From Echinococcus granulosus (Eukaryota > Platyhelminthes > Cestoda > Cyclophyllidea > Taeniidae): a DNA stretch of 64,000 nt. The notes under the pieces are model-generated. The model made no database searches, was not told the DNA's origin, and was given only the letters and a program-made list of their open reading frames with translations. A program made the translations under genes and the position numbers. The first letter of the stretch is position 1; each line of letters opens with the position of its first letter. Shown piece after piece: positions 1 through 11,889 of this stretch. The stretch lies in contig NW_020170381.1 of the NCBI RefSeq assembly GCF_000524195.1, positions 1,235,678 through 1,299,677 of the forward strand. The letters are read 5' to 3'.

Positions 1-438
1 TCTGTTCACGTCATCATCTCGTTGTTTTATAGCCTTTACTAATTGCATCTCCAACACCATCCTCAATCGTTATTATTTAAAACACCTTGTTTGGGCCGTG
101 TGCTTTGCAAATAGCCTGCAAATTGGCGCTCTCAGACAAACGTCAATGTGGTCTATCTGCACGTTCAAGTATGAGTTGAGGGGATTGGGTACGCAGTTTC
201 TAGGACAAATGTTTAAAACCCGTATTTCATTCCAAAGCTGCACCTAAAAAAACTCACCACTGGAGAATTTCATTTTTTTTAATTAAGTGGACCTATAATT
301 TAGTCGGTTAGATCATTAGCGTTACGCAGCACGATGCCAAATATCGTTTTAATCCAGATTTGCGGGATAGTGATACGTAATTCATGCAAGTGAAAGCGGT
401 TTCTGTATCAAACGAAATCTTTTTTGTTGTTATTTCAG

Positions 439-3400
439 ATTCACCAAGTAGAGTGGCGGACATTATTCAGAATGAACGCGACCACGTCACTGATATACCC
501 AGCGGTCTTCCTGTCTCTCCCAATCCTAAAGGGGTCGCAGACAATTCTCCTTGGACATGCTCAAAGTAATTAATTGGTCTTAGTTTTTCTGACCTGAAAA
601 ATAATCCATTTTGAAGTTTTACTTGATCTTGAGGGGTTTAACACTTGCATCTCAACTTATCTGAGAACCCGACTTTTGTTCTAGCATTTACTTTGTAGTG
701 TAGATTAGTTATTTTGACCATTTAGGTTTGTCCGGCTCCATTTTCGCACCCATTGCTAACTTGTAGCAAACAACATTGATCGTGCGTAACGGACGAGGTC
801 CGTAGTTTGACGCTAATTTTAGTTACGATTGCAGTGTTTGTCACATACCATCACTAAATCAGGCTCTGCCGCCCAATAAATCAATGCGATGCCGAGTGTG
901 CCGAGTGGCTTTTGTCCCCGAATTTCTCCTCTCCACGACGGATTTTCCTCCTGAATTGTCTGTCGTCGGTAGACCATCATTCATTCAGGTTGGGTACGTA
1001 GTTTACATCACACATTCCTATAAAATCTTCGTTAAACTAAGCTTACTTTTTGTGTGTGCGGACTTTTGCTGAACTCTTAGCAAACAAGCGGTATCATAAT
1101 GGTGCGTTCACACTAAAGATATATGAGTTCACTTTATTTGTTGTTTCAGGATCCCAAATAGATTATGTGGTCCTTATTTCCGTTAAGTTCCACTCCTTCA
1201 CTTTCGCTTGGTTCGAAAACCAGGGATCAAGTGCTTAGTATGCAGACTATAGCACTTGTGAAAGTGCCCCTCCTCTCAAATGATTTTTTAAACACTGTAG
1301 TTTGAGTCGCTCAAAAAAAGTGGAGAAGGGCGAGTCGGCTGCTCGAGAAATCAGTGAGGTATGCTTTTCTCTTATTTATAACCCAGTCTGTTAGCTGCTT
1401 CCTTACATCGAATACGAACTTCACTACCGACTCTTACAAAAACTGAGGGTAGGTATAACCGTTGACAGTGGCGATCTTTTAGTTGCGAGGGATGAATGCC
1501 ATTTTTGGACTTTCTCTTCAGTTGGCTATTGGTGAGGATTTAGTAGTCGTACTAGCGGTACGCCACTCGCTTATCCTCCTTAAATTTTCTACCGGTAATT
1601 ATAAGCAGTAAATCCATCTTTTATTGTTAGACTGGTACTGGAGTCTGTATTCCAGCGCTTCCATCTGCACAACTCCCAAAGGTGTGCCCTGTGAGTGGAG
1701 TAAGTGAAGTTTGCTGCGTCTTGACTTTTTCTTCATCGTTACTTTTTAATGGAAAAAGGATTCTTTTAGAACCTCAGCACCCTACATACCGATCTATTGC
1801 GTAACTTAAGGACTTTCAACGACAGATGCTGCGTGCTATTTGGAATCCCAAAAGTAATATTTTGCCATTATCGAGCTTATTTTAATCAAAGCACAGTTTA
1901 TTTTACAAAGCAATGCACAACAATCACACAATTGAACACACTTTCACTAAAACAGGTCGCCTATTTTATATTTAAAATTTGGTTTAGGATTCTGCATAAA
2001 GCTAGTTTCAGATTGCGAAGATTCATATTTTTAAATGGATATTGGTTGGCCTTCATATATTTCTAATCCTCTACTAAGGAAGCTCATGGATCATTGCAAA
2101 TTGAACGGGAAAACGGTTACAGCGACCCCTTTGATTCGTTGGAAGGGGGAGTCAAAGCAGGCAAGGAGGAGGAGGTGGTGGCGACAGCTGTAACTAAAAG
2201 AAGCGGAATCATCGTTCCAAATGATTCTGTAACGAACGAAAAAGACCATAGTGAACATGCGAGTACCTACTTTGTGGATGCTCGGGAACCGGAGCCGGAG
2301 GAATTGAATTCTCTCCTTAGTGATCCGCTCCCACCACCTGGTTAGTCGGTCTTCAAATGCATTTTGTCAGTTTTTTACCACGTTTGTTCATTACATAAAA
2401 ACTCGTGTCTTTTGATCACCGTCTCCTTTTGTAATATACTAACACATTGGATCCGTTTTCAACGATACCCTTCTTATAGGGCTTCTATTCTCGACAACGG
2501 ATTATCTCCCAAATGACGAAAGTTTTGCTTGGCTTGTCAAGATTAAACGAGAACAAAGTGATTGCGCCTCCAACAGTTTCTCCTGGCGACGTCTTTATTC
2601 ATTTGTAAAAGTTCACACCATTCAAACCCTAAAAGCGGATGACGCACTGGGCTCAATGCTCTTATGCTACTCGAATAGTGGTCCACTAGTCGGTGATATC
2701 TCTCTACCCATTCTCCACTCCTCAACCTCATTTGACTCTACGCTGAATGCTCCCTTGGTCAATAAGTGCATGGCCAAGTGCCTGCGTGATTGCAACCAGC
2801 TTACATGGTTTCACTTCCGCTGTGTCATGCCCTGTGCCATCACCTCTCTCAGGTACCGTCTAACCGTCGTTGACGACGATGTTGTGCAAATAATTTGCAG
2901 TGGAGTAGCACTTTCTCTTTCAAATGAAGAATCTGCTTCATGCAAAAACATTTCTTTAGGAGTGCTTAAGGCTGAGGGTCAGAAATTGTCGGTTAGCAAT
3001 ACACGTAGAAGTCTATTTAACAGACCCAAGGGTTTTCGGTCGGTCCCCGTGATGGAGCCCAAAACAATCAGTCAAGCGAGCGAATTTGAAAGCAACTATC
3101 CTGAACAATCTGCTGGGAAAAGCTCCAATAAAAAGGCTAAGTGGTGGAAACCCTTTTCCAAAGATTCATCCGCCAATCGCTCGGTATGTGAAAGCACTAG
3201 TTCCGCACAATTTGTCCACTTCCTGTGTCTGCCGATCGTGTAATCACATTAAGACTCTCCTAATCATAAGCTCTATTCGATAGGAAGCCTCGACTTCTGC
3301 CAAATTTTCCGACGGCCTAAACGATCGCCCGAACGCTCATAGTGGCTTCGATACATCCGAAGGAAAGTGCATTCTTACACCTTCTCCCAAACTCCTCGAC

Positions 3401-3939
3401 TGCGAAGGAACACACTACTTGGGCAGCTACTCTTTCTTTTTTGTTCGGGAAACCAACGATCTGAGGGAGGTAAGCTCTATTACATCCAAACTTAATCGAT
3501 CTGATGGAATCGACTTAGTCAACCAGTTTTGAATAACAGATAGGAATAAAATGGGTTCTGGCATCGCTGAGACGTGTATATACCCTGCTCCGATTAAAAC
3601 ATCCCTCGCCACTACACATTTGATGTAGCCGACAAATAGAATGCATCTTTGGAAAAGACTGGTTCCCAAATTCCGTAAAACTATTTTCAAAGCTACTTTA
3701 ATGGAGACAATGTGAAATCTGACTCTCTTTTGTTTCAGATGGGTGGACTGAGGTGTTTTATTCATGCAGCTGTGATGGAAGCCCAAGCAGTAGCGGCAGC
3801 ACACACTGTAGGACTTGGGGGAAATGCATTGCTTTCGTACCAGATCACTGACTTGCTGATCACACGACCAGCCTCGCGGAACCAGGCCCAGTGCCTCGTA
3901 AACTTATGCGGTGATATGGCTCGGACCAGTGCGAATTGA
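439..3939 (+). CDS. C2CD5: C2CD5-like protein (CDP138 family), C-terminal part, 5' end outside window
   Basis: C2CD5 is a C2-domain protein acting in insulin-stimulated GLUT4 vesicle traffic in mammals; its N-terminal C2 domain must lie left of the window. Exons I can support: 863-993, 1301-1358, 1395-1448, 1483-1557, 1631-1681, 2079-2340, 2480-3183, 3284-3469 and 3739-3939 (stop TGA). All are GT-AG and phase-compatible. A further exon at about 439-533 is tentative because its donor is weak. Family blocks visible: VPEFLLSTTDFPPEL (863-993), LPYIEYELHYRLLQKL (1395-1448), GMNAIFGLSLQLAIGEDLVV (1483-1557), the acidic EPEPEELNSLL stretch, and the C-terminal block containing AHTVGLGGNALLSYQ and NQAQCLVNLCGDM, which closely follows the end of vertebrate C2CD5. 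Two introns are only 36 nt (1359-1394) and 34 nt (1449-1482). AATAAA at 4038-4043 is a plausible poly(A) signal. Identity is strong for the C-terminal half; the first exon is the weak point. Confidence 0.85.
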
Positions 3940-4037
3940 CCTACCCACCCTGCTTCATTCTATTTCCAAGTGAATTGTGGCTATATTGATCTGCCCTGAA
4001 AAATTGTCGCCGCGTATTTACACTTATAAAAAAGGAA

Positions 4038-4043
4038 AATAAA
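4038..4043 (+). promoter_or_regulatory. candidate poly(A) signal AATAAA for the C2CD5-like gene
   Basis: AATAAA lies 99 bases after the C2CD5-like stop codon and before the convergent PSMG4-like gene ends. Position and orientation fit, but the hexamer is common in AT-rich DNA. Confidence 0.45.
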
Positions 4044-4071
4044 GAAAGTAGATAAGCCATCTAACGGTATT

Positions 4072-4589
4072 TTACATATGTGTGAGGAATGTCTCGGTTT
4101 GCGGAAGTTGCTGTACGCAAAGTATTCCACGGAATCTATCCAACAGTTGGCCCTCCACTTCTTGGGATATGGTTTTCTGTGACACAGGATCAACCAACTC
4201 CCATTTGTCAAGCGTTGCAGCGTGTATGCTAAGACTCAAGTAAACTGGGCAGCCTAAACGTTTCGACAGACGCCTGGCCAGGGTTGTTTCTGGAGTGCTT
4301 CGGACCGATGGGAACAACGAGTTCTCGCAATAGAGAGACGAGGCACGCACTAGTCCAATTGGGCTTGGAATGCTTACAGAAATGCCTGAGGTATAAAAAT
4401 ACAACATCAGTTACCAGAAAATTGATTGGTGGAGTCCCCGATCCAAAAGAAGTAGGAGCAGTTAAGTTTCATGGTTAGCGCCTTTAAGCGAAGCATTGCA
4501 CTAATAGGACCTACTTCCAAGTCATGGAATTGAATGCTAAAAACTTGGTTGTCCTGCAAATCAGCTATTTCGAGAACCACGTACCACAC
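4072..4589 (-). CDS. PSMG4: proteasome assembly chaperone 4-like protein
   Basis: PSMG4 pairs with PSMG3 to help build the 20S proteasome alpha ring in the cytosol. Two exons on the minus strand: 4589-4415 and 4385-4072, separated by a 29-nt intron (4386-4414, GTAACT to CTCAG). Joining them gives about 162 residues. The join yields SYFFWIGDSTNQFSGISVSI, where the human protein has a similar hydrophobic strand ending in LWVG. The second exon holds TTLARRLSKRLGCPVYLSLS, matching the conserved region of human PSMG4 (AQRLARK, QVFVSYNL). The ATG at 4589 is the first in frame. The protein is about 40 residues longer than human PSMG4 (123 aa), mostly at the C-terminus. The gene converges on C2CD5 with 132 bases between stop codons. 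Family assignment is by short motifs and layout, so moderately sure. Confidence 0.68.
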
Positions 4590-6449
4590 ATGTGCACTCG
4601 ACCATTTTCAAATTACACACGAATTTGGGGAAGGTGCGCGACAAATGGTCTGAACGAAATGCACAATTGATGAGAGTAGAATGGGGAGAAAATATGGTTA
4701 CTATAGTTAAAATTTGCGGCTTTTTCAGGCAAGAAATTTTATTTAAGAAGGGTAACAAAAATCTTTTTGCAGAAATAGCCTCGATTAAGCAAAGTATGTA
4801 CATTAGTCAGATACATCTAGAAAAGTACTGACACAATTCTATCTTTGCCTAGCTTCTTTCTTTCGTTGCACAAGCACCTTGGATCTCGCTCCTAAATTTT
4901 CACTTTGTGGTATCCATTTATTTGGTCTTTGCCAAAGGTTTGTGGGCGAAGCTACTACTACCCAAATGTGATGACTTCTTTTGGCATCATTAATGACCTA
5001 GAGCTCTATATTCATAATTTTTGGGTTAAAAAATTGTTACAAGATAATTAATGTGCGGTCGAAAACCAGATCTCCTCCAGAATCAGAACTTCCTACTCCT
5101 TTAGAATTGTTTTTGTTGCAATTTTGCGAAAAATTGCAATGTTAGCAAAGTATGAATGCATCATTTGGATACTTTGTAACCGTGAGCTCATTTATATTTG
5201 CTCCGCAGTTTTAGTGGTTTGTGTTCGCTTCAGGCGGTAAGGCCGCTCGAATTTAGCTGATTTGTCAAAAGAACATCTTGCTTTCTCCTAAAAATGTCAA
5301 AAGAGTTTTCCGTCTATGTTCATTTAGCAAATGGAGATTTTTCTGGAGACGAAAGAAGACATAATACTCATACAGAATATTTTCGCTCTCGTACGGAAGG
5401 CCTAGGAGCTACCGATATGGCCTAGAGGCCAGTCTGCTCGACGAAGGATCATTGGCGGTGCGTTTAATTACTTCATTACCGAAGTCGAATTAAACAAAAA
5501 ACTAATGTTTTACACTTGGAAGAAATCACGGACTAGTTCCCTTCTAACCTCTAAAAATCTCTTACATTCGACCATTTTTGTGCACAAAGTGTTTTTTTCT
5601 CTTAAATCTTCACATTTCAAATCTATGAAACCAGAAATAGAAGCTTTGAGCACGGAAAATTTTGCAGCACTTCCTTCCTGCGGCATGGTCTATTAACCAG
5701 GATGAGATCTTTCCGACTTCCCTGTACGTTAGTGACATATGGTTTTTCACGTTTTTTTTGCCTTGTTATGACTCACGCGCATACTAGGGTGCTTGACTTC
5801 TGTTGAAACTGGGTGTTAAAGGTGGTACATGTCTATACGAGTGCACCTTTTAAGTAGCAAGCAAATAGGCTAGATCAATCTTGTGAACGGCATCATCGAT
5901 TTTTGAGGGACAATGCACCATAATTTCAGAGCAAAATTTTAGCTATCCGTAAAATCCTACATTTCCTTACAAACAAATTTCTCAATCTAATGGCCTGGAA
6001 TTGGAGACAGGACAGGGGGTTGTGACAGTATCACACACAATGTTAAATTCTAGTGTAGTTGCTTTTATAGCTGGCCAAACAGCTTATGTTAGTACTTTGT
6101 TGACCCATTGTAAAAGTGGCATTCTCAGCATTGTGTATTGGGCTTCTTTTTCCATTTTTGAGTTTTTTTGAAGGCTTTAAATTGAGATTTTTATTTAGTG
6201 TATGAGTTTTCTTAAACTTCCCCTAAGAAGTGGAAAATTGCAAGCTTTTTCAATTAAAACACGGTTAGTTTAGAATAAATACGCTGAACCCTAAAGGGTT
6301 ACGCTTTACTTCGATGGCATCATTATAATTGACCTTTCAGATTTTTTGGAGACACTCATTGCATTTACCATCATTCGATTTTTCGTTATGGGATTGGTTT
6401 TTTAGTTTGTTTAAAGTTGTGAACAAGCGTCACTTAAGTGGTCGCGCTA
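4590..6449. other. intergenic, no supported gene
   Basis: AT-rich sequence between the PSMG4-like start and the TTI2-like start. Only short, low-complexity reading frames occur. It should hold the upstream regions of both flanking genes, but I see no clear promoter motif. A small palindrome lies near 5117-5140. Confidence 0.5.
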
Positions 6450-7909
6450 ATGACGGACGGCTGTCCTTTCAATGATGTCGAAAAGGTTTTTCGCTTGTCA
6501 TCACTATCGTGCCATGAGGAGGAAGTACCGACCTCTCGTTGGGAGGAATTAGCATCAAGTATTTGTGATTTATTTGTTAGATCCAGAATAATGGACGTCG
6601 AAACAATTTCTCCTCGACTTCTTACCCGGCTTTTCGTAGTCATTTTTGGGTGCCTAGGAAATGATATTTCAACAAGAAAAATAACCAACTGCAATGCACA
6701 GCTCACAACATTGGCTCAAGAATTACTTGATTCTTTAATAACCTCCTTTGGGGTTATTAACGCTGGTGGTCTCTTGGCTATGAATCTTCGCGAAGGCTCG
6801 GCGGAGGTTCCATTGTTTGATCTTATTTTACGTGAAAGTGCTCATTGTATCGCTCGTCTCTGCGATGACTCAGGTGGTGATTCACTGAGCAGGGGGCCTC
6901 TTTTTCGTGATGCACTTATTTGGGCAACTAACCTAGTTAATTTTCCTGTTTTACGCGATGGTCAACAATTAGCTATTTTGCACCCACTGGGCCTTCAGTT
7001 GGTTGAGGATTACCGATGTCAGCTTAAAATGCTTGGTCTCAAAATGCTTATACATCTAGCTCAAGAGGCTGTGGTGGCATCTTGGCGAACGACAGGTCGT
7101 GCCGAGGCAACGCTGGAAGCATTGACTTGCCAGCGTTCTATCCATTCCGGGAGTGCGGTGGGCTTCTATGTGAATTGTCGATAAGTTGGTCTGTGTACTC
7201 ATGCTGATTAACTTTCTTTTTGCAGCAACTCGCAGAGCTGACGTACAACTGTATTTCTGCATTTATGTCCGTACTCGAGCCTACTCTTCAGAAAAGTTGG
7301 GATTCCAAATTTGTGGACATTCTTCTATGCGATCTAGCTCTTGAGACTTCTCTTGACAAAAGAATAATACTTTTGAGGCACATTTCAAAGTCAATCGACG
7401 GCTTGGGTCAGGAACTGCTGGTTCACTCAAAGCGACTACTAAAAGCTGCGGAACTGGTTTTGCTAGCCCCCCGTGCACCTCCATACGTGAGTAACTCTCC
7501 TCATCTGAGGCTGTCGTTTTTCTGTTCAGTCATCTAATCATGTTTTCTATTTCCCATTCACCTTTAGAAGAGAGAGATTTATTCGCAAGAGCACGAATCC
7601 TTCCTTCTACAGCTAAATATTCTAAAGAAATATGTTGACTTGGTCGCCGGTCATCTTCACCCAGATATTGTCCCAATGATTCTACCACTGATAGTTGCTT
7701 TTGTTGACTTAGAGTGGAGCAGGAAAGAGGTTGACTCTATTTCCTCCTCCATAGAGAATATGACCCATGTTATAGTTGCAATCTTCGGCAAGCTAGCTGC
7801 TGCCGATGGTATAGCGTTTCGTGACACACTTAGCACATGCTTCGAACTGTTTCCATCCATCAAGCCTATCCTATGTACATCCACTTTTGCATGTTTGTGT
7901 CAAATATAA
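6450..7909 (+). CDS. TTI2: HEAT-like protein, probable TELO2-interacting protein 2
   Basis: TTI2 belongs to the TTT complex (TELO2-TTI1-TTI2), which stabilises PIK-related kinases such as mTOR and ATM. Three exons: 6450-7157 (the donor could instead be at 7169; both keep frame), 7226-7486 (donor GTGAGT) and 7568-7909, giving about 436 residues, near the usual TTI2 length. The start is the first ATG, 12 bases inside the open frame. The protein is almost all amphipathic helix. The stretch LHPLGLQLVEDYRCQLKMLG followed by LKMLIHLAQEA resembles the TTI2 segment with a hydrophobic pair before a D-Y/W-E..K..G..L.HL pattern, and the LLQLNILKKYVDL / LHPDIVPMILPLI region reads as a terminal HEAT pair. 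No catalytic motif is present. Another HEAT-repeat protein cannot be excluded. Confidence 0.5.
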
Positions 7910-8014
7910 AACTTTTTAAGGAAAACTACTTTGTCTACTAGAAAACAACACGTTTAAGATGCAACAGGTCTATTCATATTGAACGTATCTACACAGACGA
8001 GCAGAGTTATGGGG

Positions 8015-10224
8015 CTAGAATATGGACCTCTCTCGGAACGGCACGCCCAAGTAGAATCGATCGAAGGAGAAACGGGTTAAGTCTATTGACTTGTAGTGTC
8101 GGTAGTGAACGAGTTCAGCTACGGCGCGACCGATAGGCACTGCATGTTGAATACCAAGACCTGACGAACCAGTTGCTAGGATCATATTGTATAGGTAGGG
8201 GTGCTGACCGATGATAGGACTTTGATCGATCGGATTATAGTCATTGAAGCATGACCATGCAGACTGAATGCGTGCTGATGCCATTGCAGGGATTCGTTTT
8301 GCAAGCCGCGGCTGAATCTCCTCGTTATACTCAGTGTAATCCACACTTAAATCGTCAGATTCAGCCTGGAGAGGACCCAGAACTGCACAATGAGAGTGTG
8401 ATACAGTGTTTACAAGAGTGAACAGCATGACAGCTCATTCTCTCGGATGGGCCAGAGCCCTGTCGACAATAATCTATTTTGGAAATGAATAATTAGCTGT
8501 TAAATAGAAAGGAGAGCATAAAGTTATCCTTAAAAGTTTATGGAATGAACCTAAAATCAAAAACCGTCGCGGCAGATGTAGGCAAAGATAAACTCATGTG
8601 AATAATTGAGACGCACAGTTTTGCCCTCGCGGGGTTGGGTGGGGTTCATGCAGACAGCGAAGTCACCTGAAAGGCCCTGACGCTGAAGCATAAGACCGGA
8701 GGAGTCAAGAACGACCGGAGCGTCGATACCGGGGAAGTGCCTGGAAGATTGGGAATAATCCGGACGCACAATGAAGATATTCTGCTTCCTAAAAAGTGTG
8801 CGGGTAAGTGCATCTGGATGATAATCAAGCAGTATACGAGAGGAAATACGCTAATTTCTAATAATATTCTAAACAGAAGCTGGTAGTTTTACTGTTTTCA
8901 CTCTTTTAAAAAGGGTAAAATGAAATTAGTACAGTATAGTACAATTCCACACCGCTTTTGAACGGGCAAAGGGGGAACCTCTTCCTGCACTCCTGCCATA
9001 GCCATTTTCATGATCTCACTGGACCATGCGCCCGCACAATTGACGACTGTGTAGAAGGCGATTTTCTCGACGCCACCAAAGGGCGTCCTGACTATCACTT
9101 CGCTGAGGCGAGGAGCATTCAGAGGAGCACGCTTGGGCCTATCCAGGAAGCATGTTCGCGTTAGTCCCTTGAAGTACGTGAAGCCCTGCACCTGCCCCAC
9201 AACATAGTTCGCACCAAACACATGAGCTTTGTTTCGGAGCCGACGCACCAATAGCCAGGGATCAAACCAACCCTCGTTTCTATCGCCTATTTATATTAAA
9301 CAACAGCATGTTGACATCACGCACTAGTCAAATTAATCACTAAAAAAATGAAATTCAGAGTACTGTTTAATCCCATCAAAAATAAAAGCTAAAAGTAATT
9401 ATGTAAGGATAAGGCTGACCGTATGATGCCAAATGAACATCGCCCACATTGAGCCAGGGCCATCGCGCCTCAACTTCATTTGGTGTCATCAAGCGGTTGG
9501 GTAGTTCAAGCGCCCTAGACCGTATGACTTGCAAAATGATGACCTACGCCTGCAAGCGATAATTTTCCTCCATTTGTTTGCACTTGTTTTTATCTGCTAG
9601 GATAAGGTGCCCGTGCGGATTGAAGTTTATATCCGCATTGTCATCTTCTAAGCAAGACAATGAAAATAGGTGGGAAGAAAGTTAAAATATCCCGCATAGT
9701 ACTGTATTTCAAAGAAGTTTATCAGCACTCTTAGCACTGTCTACCGTACAGTGGACTGCGCAGGTCATTTGAAGTTTCAAAAGCTGTCACTTACGTGAAA
9801 CGGAGAGTTGTTCATTGATATCGCGCAAGAATTCGGCTGTGAAAAGAGACATCTGAATGTTTTCAGGCTCTGAAAATTGCGTGCGAAGATTACCCAGTCC
9901 TAATAAACTGGATGAATGCGACAAACTGGGATCACGTTCAATTACAGTTACTGTGGTTTTGGACAGATACCGGATCCAAAATGCCACAGACCAACCAACA
10001 ACTCCACCGCCAATCACGACAACATCAGATTGCTTGGGAATTCGATCTTCACGATCTACAATCGAAAGTAATGAGATTATGGCCAGAATTTCTACACAAA
10101 TAGGCCTACATTGAAAGCCTGGCTGTTCAAACCGGTAGGTGCTTAATGATGACGGTACCGAAGAGGAAAAACGACGATGGCAACAGCCCCAGAGTCTTGC
10201 AAGTCGAGAAGTGGTACAATGCAT
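8015..10224 (-). CDS. FOXRED1: FAD-dependent oxidoreductase domain-containing protein 1
   Basis: FOXRED1 is a mitochondrial DAO-family flavoprotein needed for complex I assembly. Six minus-strand exons with matching phases: 10224-9795, 9647-9548, 9514-9420, 9286-8953, 8788-8617 and 8365-8015. They total 1482 nt, or 493 residues (human 486). The N-terminus is Arg/Ser-rich, fitting a mitochondrial targeting sequence. The Rossmann FAD motif is DVVVIGGGVVG (about residues 68-78), followed by VIERD. Family-specific blocks follow in order: FSEPENIQMSLF, NPHGHLIL, GWFDPW, NCAGAWS, DSSGLMLQRQGLSGD, IQSAWSCFNDYNPID and GIQHAVPIGRAVAE, ending FDRFYLGVPF. The third-exon boundary is a 33-nt intron (9515-9547). 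The donor at 9419 is GTCAGC, unusual but phase-perfect. The gene is complete and, as far as I can see, intact. Confidence 0.95.
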
Positions 10225-11423
10225 CGGAAATCAACAAGAAGATCCTGAAAGAGGAAAATAAGCCAGACTGTCCCTTGTCAGATGTAAGGAGAAAACCAAA
10301 CAAGTAAATATAGAGACCGAGTTACGGAACATATACTAGTGAAAATTAAGTCCATAGTATAGAGACTGAAAAATCAAGCGCAATACTACCAAGAATGCCG
10401 CTAATTTAAGGCGCCATCCATAAAGGCATTAGCTTTGTAACGGCTGGTGGTAAAAGATTTAATCGAAGCTCAGTGTGATAGTGGTAGCAGCAAATACATG
10501 GCACATTGAACTAGATAACTAAGTAACGTTTGTCTGAGGTATATGACTCGTCAGGGCATGTTTCGGAGATTCTATCCTACCTACAAAATTGTGGAGCAAA
10601 TTAGTAGGCGACAGAAGTTACTCCCATTGAGCTCGTAGGCCCAATGCTACATTACTAAGCTAAAAATGGCCCTAGGTGTTCAATATTATTTCAATAGACG
10701 ACCTTGAGCAGAAAGAGTGAAATTTTGACTGAAACACAGTTTTAGAACTCCCAGAAATGTGGGTGTTTTGGGAGTTTTTATAGCAGGTTATACTTTTAAA
10801 ACTTAAATCTGCAAATAAGTGGCAAAAGTACCTGATATCTAGCTATAATTCGAATTGGCGGTAGTAAGGGTCTGTAAAATTGCACACCAAAACTTTTGCA
10901 GAAAGAGTTCCAGAACATGATTTTGGTTTCAAAGTCACATTGCGCATTATTTTTCATACTACTATCTGGTGCAATTCAGTACGCACGCCTGGCATTTTTG
11001 AGTAGCTACAATTCTAGGCCTATTAAATTGATGTGTAAAGACTGGGACTGACAAATTTCCTAACATATTTGGACAAAAAAGTGGACACTTGTAATGAGTT
11101 TACTTTGTAATCTGCTACCTATACCAAGGCTTGTAAATCAATCACTTTTATAGTCTGTTGACACTTTGGAGAAATTGGCTTTAATTTCATTTCCAACAGG
11201 AACCAACATGTTATCCCAGACTATCAACAGATCTGCTTGAGTATATGCTCTAAACCAAATCTGATTCACATTTTGGTGAGGTCCAGAATATTTTCAGTTT
11301 ATTTTCGCTTCATTAATTACATTAACCACAATTGAATGACCTACACGAAAGGTCACGCAGGTGGCTATATAGGGTGTTGCTCTTGGTGTTCGAGCGATTC
11401 GAGTGATTTTTGCTTTTACGGAA
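10225..11423. other. divergent intergenic region between FOXRED1 and ACBP
   Basis: About 1.2 kb between two divergent start codons, with no reading frame worth calling. It must contain both promoters; the only motif I can point to is the TATA-like run near 11366. Confidence 0.5.
11366..11372 (+). promoter_or_regulatory. TATA-like box upstream of ACBP
   Basis: TATATAG lies 52 bases before the ACBP start codon. With usual TATA spacing, transcription would begin near 11395 and leave a short leader. Sequence motif only. Confidence 0.4.
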
Positions 11424-11745
11424 ATGGATTTTGCTACGGCAGCCGCAGAGGTGCAGACGTTGCCTTATTGTTCGGATGATGACAAACTATATCTCTATGG
11501 CCTATACAAACAGGCAACCGTTGGAGACGTAAACACAGGTATTACATACTCTTTTGTATGTAATCGTACGTTTAGCTAAACCTGGTATGCTCGATGTGAA
11601 GGGGAAGGCTAAGTGGGAGGCCTGGAATGGGAGGAAAGGTTAAATTCCGCTAGTTGTGTAATTTTTTTGTTTAGGTATGTCTCGATCGGAAGCGGAGCAA
11701 GAATATGTAAAGAAGGTTCAAGCGTTGTTGGCTAGTACGAAGTAA
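11424..11745 (+). CDS. ACBP/DBI: acyl-CoA-binding protein
   Basis: ACBP is a small cytosolic four-helix protein that binds medium- and long-chain acyl-CoA esters and buffers them for lipid metabolism. Three short exons: 11424-11538, 11576-11638 and 11675-11745 (stop TAA), total 82 residues, slightly under the usual 86-90. Signature motifs are all present: DDKLYLYGLYKQATVGDVNT at the first exon end, KPGMLDVKGKAKWEAWN in the second, and SRSEAEQEYVKKVQALL in the third. The Tyr and Lys residues of the YKQATVGD and KGKAKWEAW motifs, which contact the acyl-CoA, are kept. Introns are 37 nt (11539-11575) and 36 nt (11639-11674). The exons are too short to appear as a long open frame. Confidence 0.96.
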
Positions 11746-11889
11746 TGTCGTATGCATAATATACAGACTTTAATGCGGTTCTTTCTGTTATGTAATTTTG
11801 TGGGGTCTATCTGTTGGCATAAATTAGACGAAAAATTCTTAGTGCTGTGATAGAAGGGCTTCCGGATTCCCAGTTATCTCCTCCTGTAC

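Noticed and set aside
1797..2066. 89-codon plus-strand frame between C2CD5 exons
   Set aside because: Falls in the intron 1682-2078; AT-rich composition and no similarity to the C2CD5 family.
9857..10114. Plus-strand frames opposite FOXRED1 exon 1
   Set aside because: Antisense shadow of a well-supported exon.
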